NCBI GenBank assembly: GCA_016791325.1
Contig: JAEUMU010000165.1
Span: 1-8,064 of the forward strand
DNA: 8,064 bases
Origin: Hyphomonadaceae bacterium
GTDB taxonomy: Bacteria > Pseudomonadota > Alphaproteobacteria > Caulobacterales > Aquidulcibacteraceae
Direction: 5' to 3'
Part shown: one piece after another, positions 6,281 to 8,064 of the stretch
How the letters are laid out: the number at the start of each line of letters is the position of its first letter
Numbering within the stretch: position 1 is the stretch's first letter
The notes under the pieces: model-generated
Seen by the model: the letters and a program-made list of their open reading frames with translations, nothing else
Database searches by the model: none
What the model was told of the DNA's origin: nothing
Made by a program: the position numbers and the translations under genes

Positions 6281-6712
6281 GTGCTTCCGGTTCTGCTTCT
6301 CCTCAGTTTGGTGTTCGCGCTGGCCTTCTTGGGCCGGGTGGGCGCGGCGCGGCGGGCCGCGCTGGTGGCGCGTTGGCCCGCTGCGCTGTTCGCAGGTGCA
6401 GCATTTTTTGCGCTGGCGCGGGGCGCGCTATGGCCGGCTCTGGTGCTGGGCGCACTAGCGGCGGCGACCTGGGTGTATTGGCCCCGGGCCCGGCGCCTCT
6501 TTGGCGCGCCGCCGAAGCAGGAAAATGCAGCCGATACCGCAGCGGACCGTGAGGCGCGCGCTCTTTTGGGCGTCGGCCCGGCCGCTAGCGCGGAAGAGAT
6601 TCGCCGCGCCTATCGCTCCAAAATGGCAAAGGCCCATCCCGATAAGGGCGGTACGCATAACGACGCCGCGCGGCTGACCGCCGCGCGGGATCGCTTATTG
6701 AAGGGGCGCTAG
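6281..6712 (+). CDS. Membrane-anchored J-domain (DnaJ-like) protein
   Basis: The 143-residue product starts with very hydrophobic stretches (about 2-18, 33-47 and 49-67), so one to three membrane segments. A linker rich in Ala follows, then a C-terminal J domain (about 88-143): LLGVGPAASAEEIRRAYR, the invariant HPD at 119-121 within AHPDKGG, and a last helix AARLTAARDRLL. J domains stimulate the ATPase of DnaK-type Hsp70 chaperones; the cytoplasmic J domain would recruit DnaK to the inner membrane. The zinc-finger and substrate domains of true DnaJ are absent. The layout (membrane anchor plus C-terminal HPDKGG J domain) resembles mitochondrial Tim14/Pam18. The GTG start at 6281 is preceded by AAGG 4 nt upstream, slightly close. 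It most likely shares the mipZ transcript; a functional link to division is inference only. Confidence 0.85.
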   Translation: MLPVLLLLSLVFALAFLGRVGAARRAALVARWPAALFAGAAFFALARGALWPALVLGALAAATWVYWPRARRLFGAPPKQENAADTAADREARALLGVGPAASAEEIRRAYRSKMAKAHPDKGGTHNDAARLTAARDRLLKGR

Positions 6713-6731
6713 GAAGCTATTCCTCGCCTTC
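6700..6731. repeat. Imperfect hairpin spanning two convergent stop codons
   Basis: AGGAA (6711-6715) and TTCCT (6720-6724) pair around GCTA; GGCG (6705-6708) with CGCC (6725-6728) and GAA (6700-6702) with TTC (6729-6731) extend the stem, with two 2-nt bulges on the left arm. It covers the TAG of the J-domain gene and the TAG of the carboxypeptidase gene, which are 4 bp apart. Neither side has a T-run, so it is not a canonical terminator. It may act as a Rho-independent pause or 3'-end stabiliser, or be a by-product of overlapping codons. Confidence 0.35.
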
Positions 6732-7787
6732 GTCGGTGGAATTATCCGCGCCGGCGTCGCCCTGGCCGATCACGGCGTAGGGCTGGCGCTGCGGGCCGAG
6801 TGTCTCGACAGTCATGCCCTGATAGGTCGCGTAGGGCGACGCGCCGGGGCGCGAAGCGGTTGCGGTGACTGAACCGGCAGGGGCTGCGCCCGGCGCAAGC
6901 TGCACGTCCAAACGGCGCGTTTGCAGGCCGGCGAAGGTCACGGCATCGGGCGCTTCGCGGCGCGCATATTCCTGGAACGCGCCCTCGACCAGATGGGCGA
7001 CCTGGGCGTCGCGGGCGGCTGAGGTTTCCCCGCCCAGCACCACCACGATGACCCGGCGGCCGCCACGTTCGGCCATGGTGGCGAGGTTGAAGCCGGAGGC
7101 GCGGGTGTAGCCAGTCTTGATCCCGTCCACGCCCTCAATCTGCCCGAGCAGTCGGTTGTGGTTGCGGCCATAGCTGCGCCGCCAGGAGAAGGTTGGTGTC
7201 TGAAAGTAATGATAATATTGCGGAAAATCACGCCAGAGGGCTTGGCTCAGAATGGCCATGTCGCGCGCGGTGGTGCGATGGCGATCATCCGGCAAGCCGC
7301 TCGCGTTGGCGAAGCGGGTGTCGGCCAAGCCCAGCTCGCGGGCGCGGGAGGTCATGGCCGCGGCGAACCGGGCCTCGCTGCCGCCCAGGCGCTCGCCCAC
7401 CATGGTGGCGACGTCATTGGCGGACTGGACCGCCAGGGCGCGGATGGCTTGATCTACGGTGATGGCGTCGCCGGCGCGCAGGCCCAGGCGCGAGGGCGGC
7501 TGGCGCGACGCGGTGCGCGAGGCCACCAGGCGGGTGTCGAGCGTGACGTCGCCGCGTTCGATCGCCTCGAACAGCATGTAGAGCGTCATCATCTTGGTCA
7601 GGGAGGCGGGGAAGCGGTGTGCGTCCGCGTTGTCCTCCAGCAGCACCTCGTTGGTGCGGGCGTCCATCACGATCGCCGCATAGCGATCATCGTGCTGCGC
7701 CGCGGCAGGCGTTGCCAAACCGAGCGCCCCGAGGGCGGCCGCGGCAACCACGAGGAATCGAAAGAATGAACGTCCCGCAACGATCAT
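6717..7787 (-). CDS. D-alanyl-D-alanine carboxypeptidase (S11 penicillin-binding protein)
   Basis: This 356-residue exported serine enzyme removes the last D-Ala from peptidoglycan pentapeptides in the periplasm and so limits cross-linking. A signal peptide (MIVAGRSFFRF, hydrophobic core, cleavage after AAA at 30) precedes the S11 transpeptidase fold with all three active-site motifs: SLTK (62-65, nucleophile Ser62 and Lys65), SAN (122-124) and KTG (224-226). After the catalytic domain (to ~275) comes about 80 residues not resembling the PBP5 beta-domain with its amphipathic membrane anchor; the end is acidic (DAGADNSTDEGEE), so the protein may be soluble or anchored by partners. The ATG at 7787 has AAGGG 10 nt upstream. 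It ends 4 bp from the convergent J-domain gene. A beta-lactamase is unlikely: spacing and KTG context are those of D-Ala-D-Ala carboxypeptidases. Confidence 0.93.
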   Translation of the reverse strand: MIVAGRSFFRFLVVAAAALGALGLATPAAAQHDDRYAAIVMDARTNEVLLEDNADAHRFPASLTKMMTLYMLFEAIERGDVTLDTRLVASRTASRQPPSRLGLRAGDAITVDQAIRALAVQSANDVATMVGERLGGSEARFAAAMTSRARELGLADTRFANASGLPDDRHRTTARDMAILSQALWRDFPQYYHYFQTPTFSWRRSYGRNHNRLLGQIEGVDGIKTGYTRASGFNLATMAERGGRRVIVVVLGGETSAARDAQVAHLVEGAFQEYARREAPDAVTFAGLQTRRLDVQLAPGAAPAGSVTATASRPGASPYATYQGMTVETLGPQRQPYAVIGQGDAGADNSTDEGEE

Positions 7788-7979
7788 TGACGCAAGCCCT
7801 TGAGATAAGACCGACTATTTCAGGCAAATCGCGTGCCGTGCAGCTTACAGATTCATTAGACCCGGTTAAGCGAGTGTTTCAGCACAAGGTGAATGTCCCC
7901 GCTGCGATGCGCCGAAGCTAAAGCGGCGCCAAACCTCACGCTGGGGAAAAGTCCATGAATCGGGACTGAATGTGAAGCT

Positions 7980-8012
7980 ATGCAGCTGCGGAAACCTGGG
8001 TTCCAGCTGCAT
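7980..8012. repeat. 9-bp perfect inverted repeat upstream of the right-end promoter
   Basis: ATGCAGCTG (7980-7988) and CAGCTGCAT (8004-8012) are exact inverted copies around 15 nt that can extend the stem partly (GGAA with TTCC). It lies 24 bp before the -35 of the rightward promoter, where an activator or repressor dimer could bind. It lacks a T-run and is not a terminator. Confidence 0.5.
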
Positions 8013-8018
8013 GTTGCG

Positions 8019-8055
8019 CTGCAGCAAAAACGTGGTTGACTTCGCATCTGCAGCA
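8019..8055 (+). repeat. Direct repeat CTGCAGCA flanking the -35 element
   Basis: CTGCAGCA occurs at 8019-8026 and 8048-8055, 29 bp apart (nearly three helical turns), each followed by an A-rich tetramer. The first copy precedes the -35 and the second lies in the -35/-10 spacer. TGCAGC or its complement also forms the arms of the inverted repeat at 7980-8012, so the element occurs at least four times in 75 bp. Confidence 0.5.
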
Positions 8056-8064
8056 TAACATATA
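8036..8064 (+). promoter_or_regulatory. Probable rightward housekeeping promoter
   Basis: TTGACT (8036-8041) followed after 17 bp by CATATA (8059-8064, the last bases of the window) resembles a sigma-70 promoter with a good -35 and a fair -10. The AT-rich CATAACATATA is unusual in this GC-rich DNA. The gene it would serve lies beyond the window. Confidence 0.5.

Larger units (their letters stand above)
7788..8064. other. Intergenic region without a convincing gene
   Basis: This 277-bp stretch is less GC-rich than the genes around it. It contains the leader of the leftward carboxypeptidase gene, with AAGGG at about 7798-7802 as its ribosome binding site. There are two GANTC sites (7850-7854 and 7957-7961), potential CcrM methylation sites that can couple promoters to the cell cycle through GcrA, and a short AGTCC/GGACT inverted repeat (7950-7954/7963-7967) around the second of these. 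Right of that lie an inverted repeat, CTGCAGCA repeats and a rightward promoter, listed separately. Short frames on both strands lack start signals and protein-like composition. Confidence 0.6.

Noticed and set aside
7158..7769. Rightward 203-residue frame opposite the carboxypeptidase gene
   Set aside because: Antisense to an intact gene with all catalytic motifs; Gly/Ala/His-rich composition typical of shadow frames.
7855..7869. Second possible CtrA site (ATTA-N7-TTAA) upstream of the carboxypeptidase gene
   Set aside because: Only one half matches TTAA; the other half differs at two of four positions, so it is too weak to call.
7767..7921. Short rightward frame from an ATG at 7767 reaching into the intergenic region
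   Set aside because: It starts within the signal-peptide region of the carboxypeptidase gene, has no Shine-Dalgarno and no family resemblance.
7856..8056. Leftward 66-residue frame in the right intergenic region
   Set aside because: Composition is not protein-like, no ribosome binding site, and it overlaps the repeats and promoter elements.

Overview
The window comes from a GC-rich alphaproteobacterium, most likely of the Caulobacterales/Hyphomonadaceae type. The reasons are a clear MipZ, the ParA-like ATPase that positions the division site and is found in alphaproteobacteria. In front of it lies a perfect TTAA-N7-TTAA CtrA box. GANTC (CcrM methylation) sites occur in the right-hand intergenic region, and there is a large TonB-dependent receptor. 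Nothing points to a phage, transposon, CRISPR array, tRNA or rRNA. Codon and base use look uniform across the coding part.

Left part (1-4379): the last 64 codons of an unrecognised rightward gene with an Ala/Pro-rich tail meet, at a shared terminator hairpin, a leftward acyl-CoA carboxylase carboxyltransferase subunit. A 95-bp gap with a strong terminator separates this from a leftward TonB-dependent outer membrane receptor. The receptor's leader region carries a perfect 9-bp inverted repeat.

Centre (4380-6712): leftward panC (pantothenate, hence coenzyme A, synthesis) and rightward mipZ are divergent around a 138-bp promoter region that holds the CtrA box. mipZ is followed after 38 bp by a membrane-anchored J-domain protein, probably in the same operon.

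Right part (6713-8064): a leftward, exported D-alanyl-D-alanine carboxypeptidase (S11 penicillin-binding family) ends 4 bp from the J-domain gene, tail to tail. Its upstream region (7788-8064) has no convincing gene. It contains GANTC sites, an inverted repeat, repeated CTGCAGCA motifs and a probable rightward promoter whose gene lies beyond the window.

Taken together this is mostly chromosomal housekeeping: division-site placement, cell-wall trimming, CoA synthesis, plus an uptake receptor and an acyl-CoA carboxylase. I do not see a wholly new system. The points most worth a second look are the CtrA box shared by panC and mipZ, the Tim14-like J protein next to mipZ, the repeat cluster around the right-end promoter, and the structured leader of the receptor gene.
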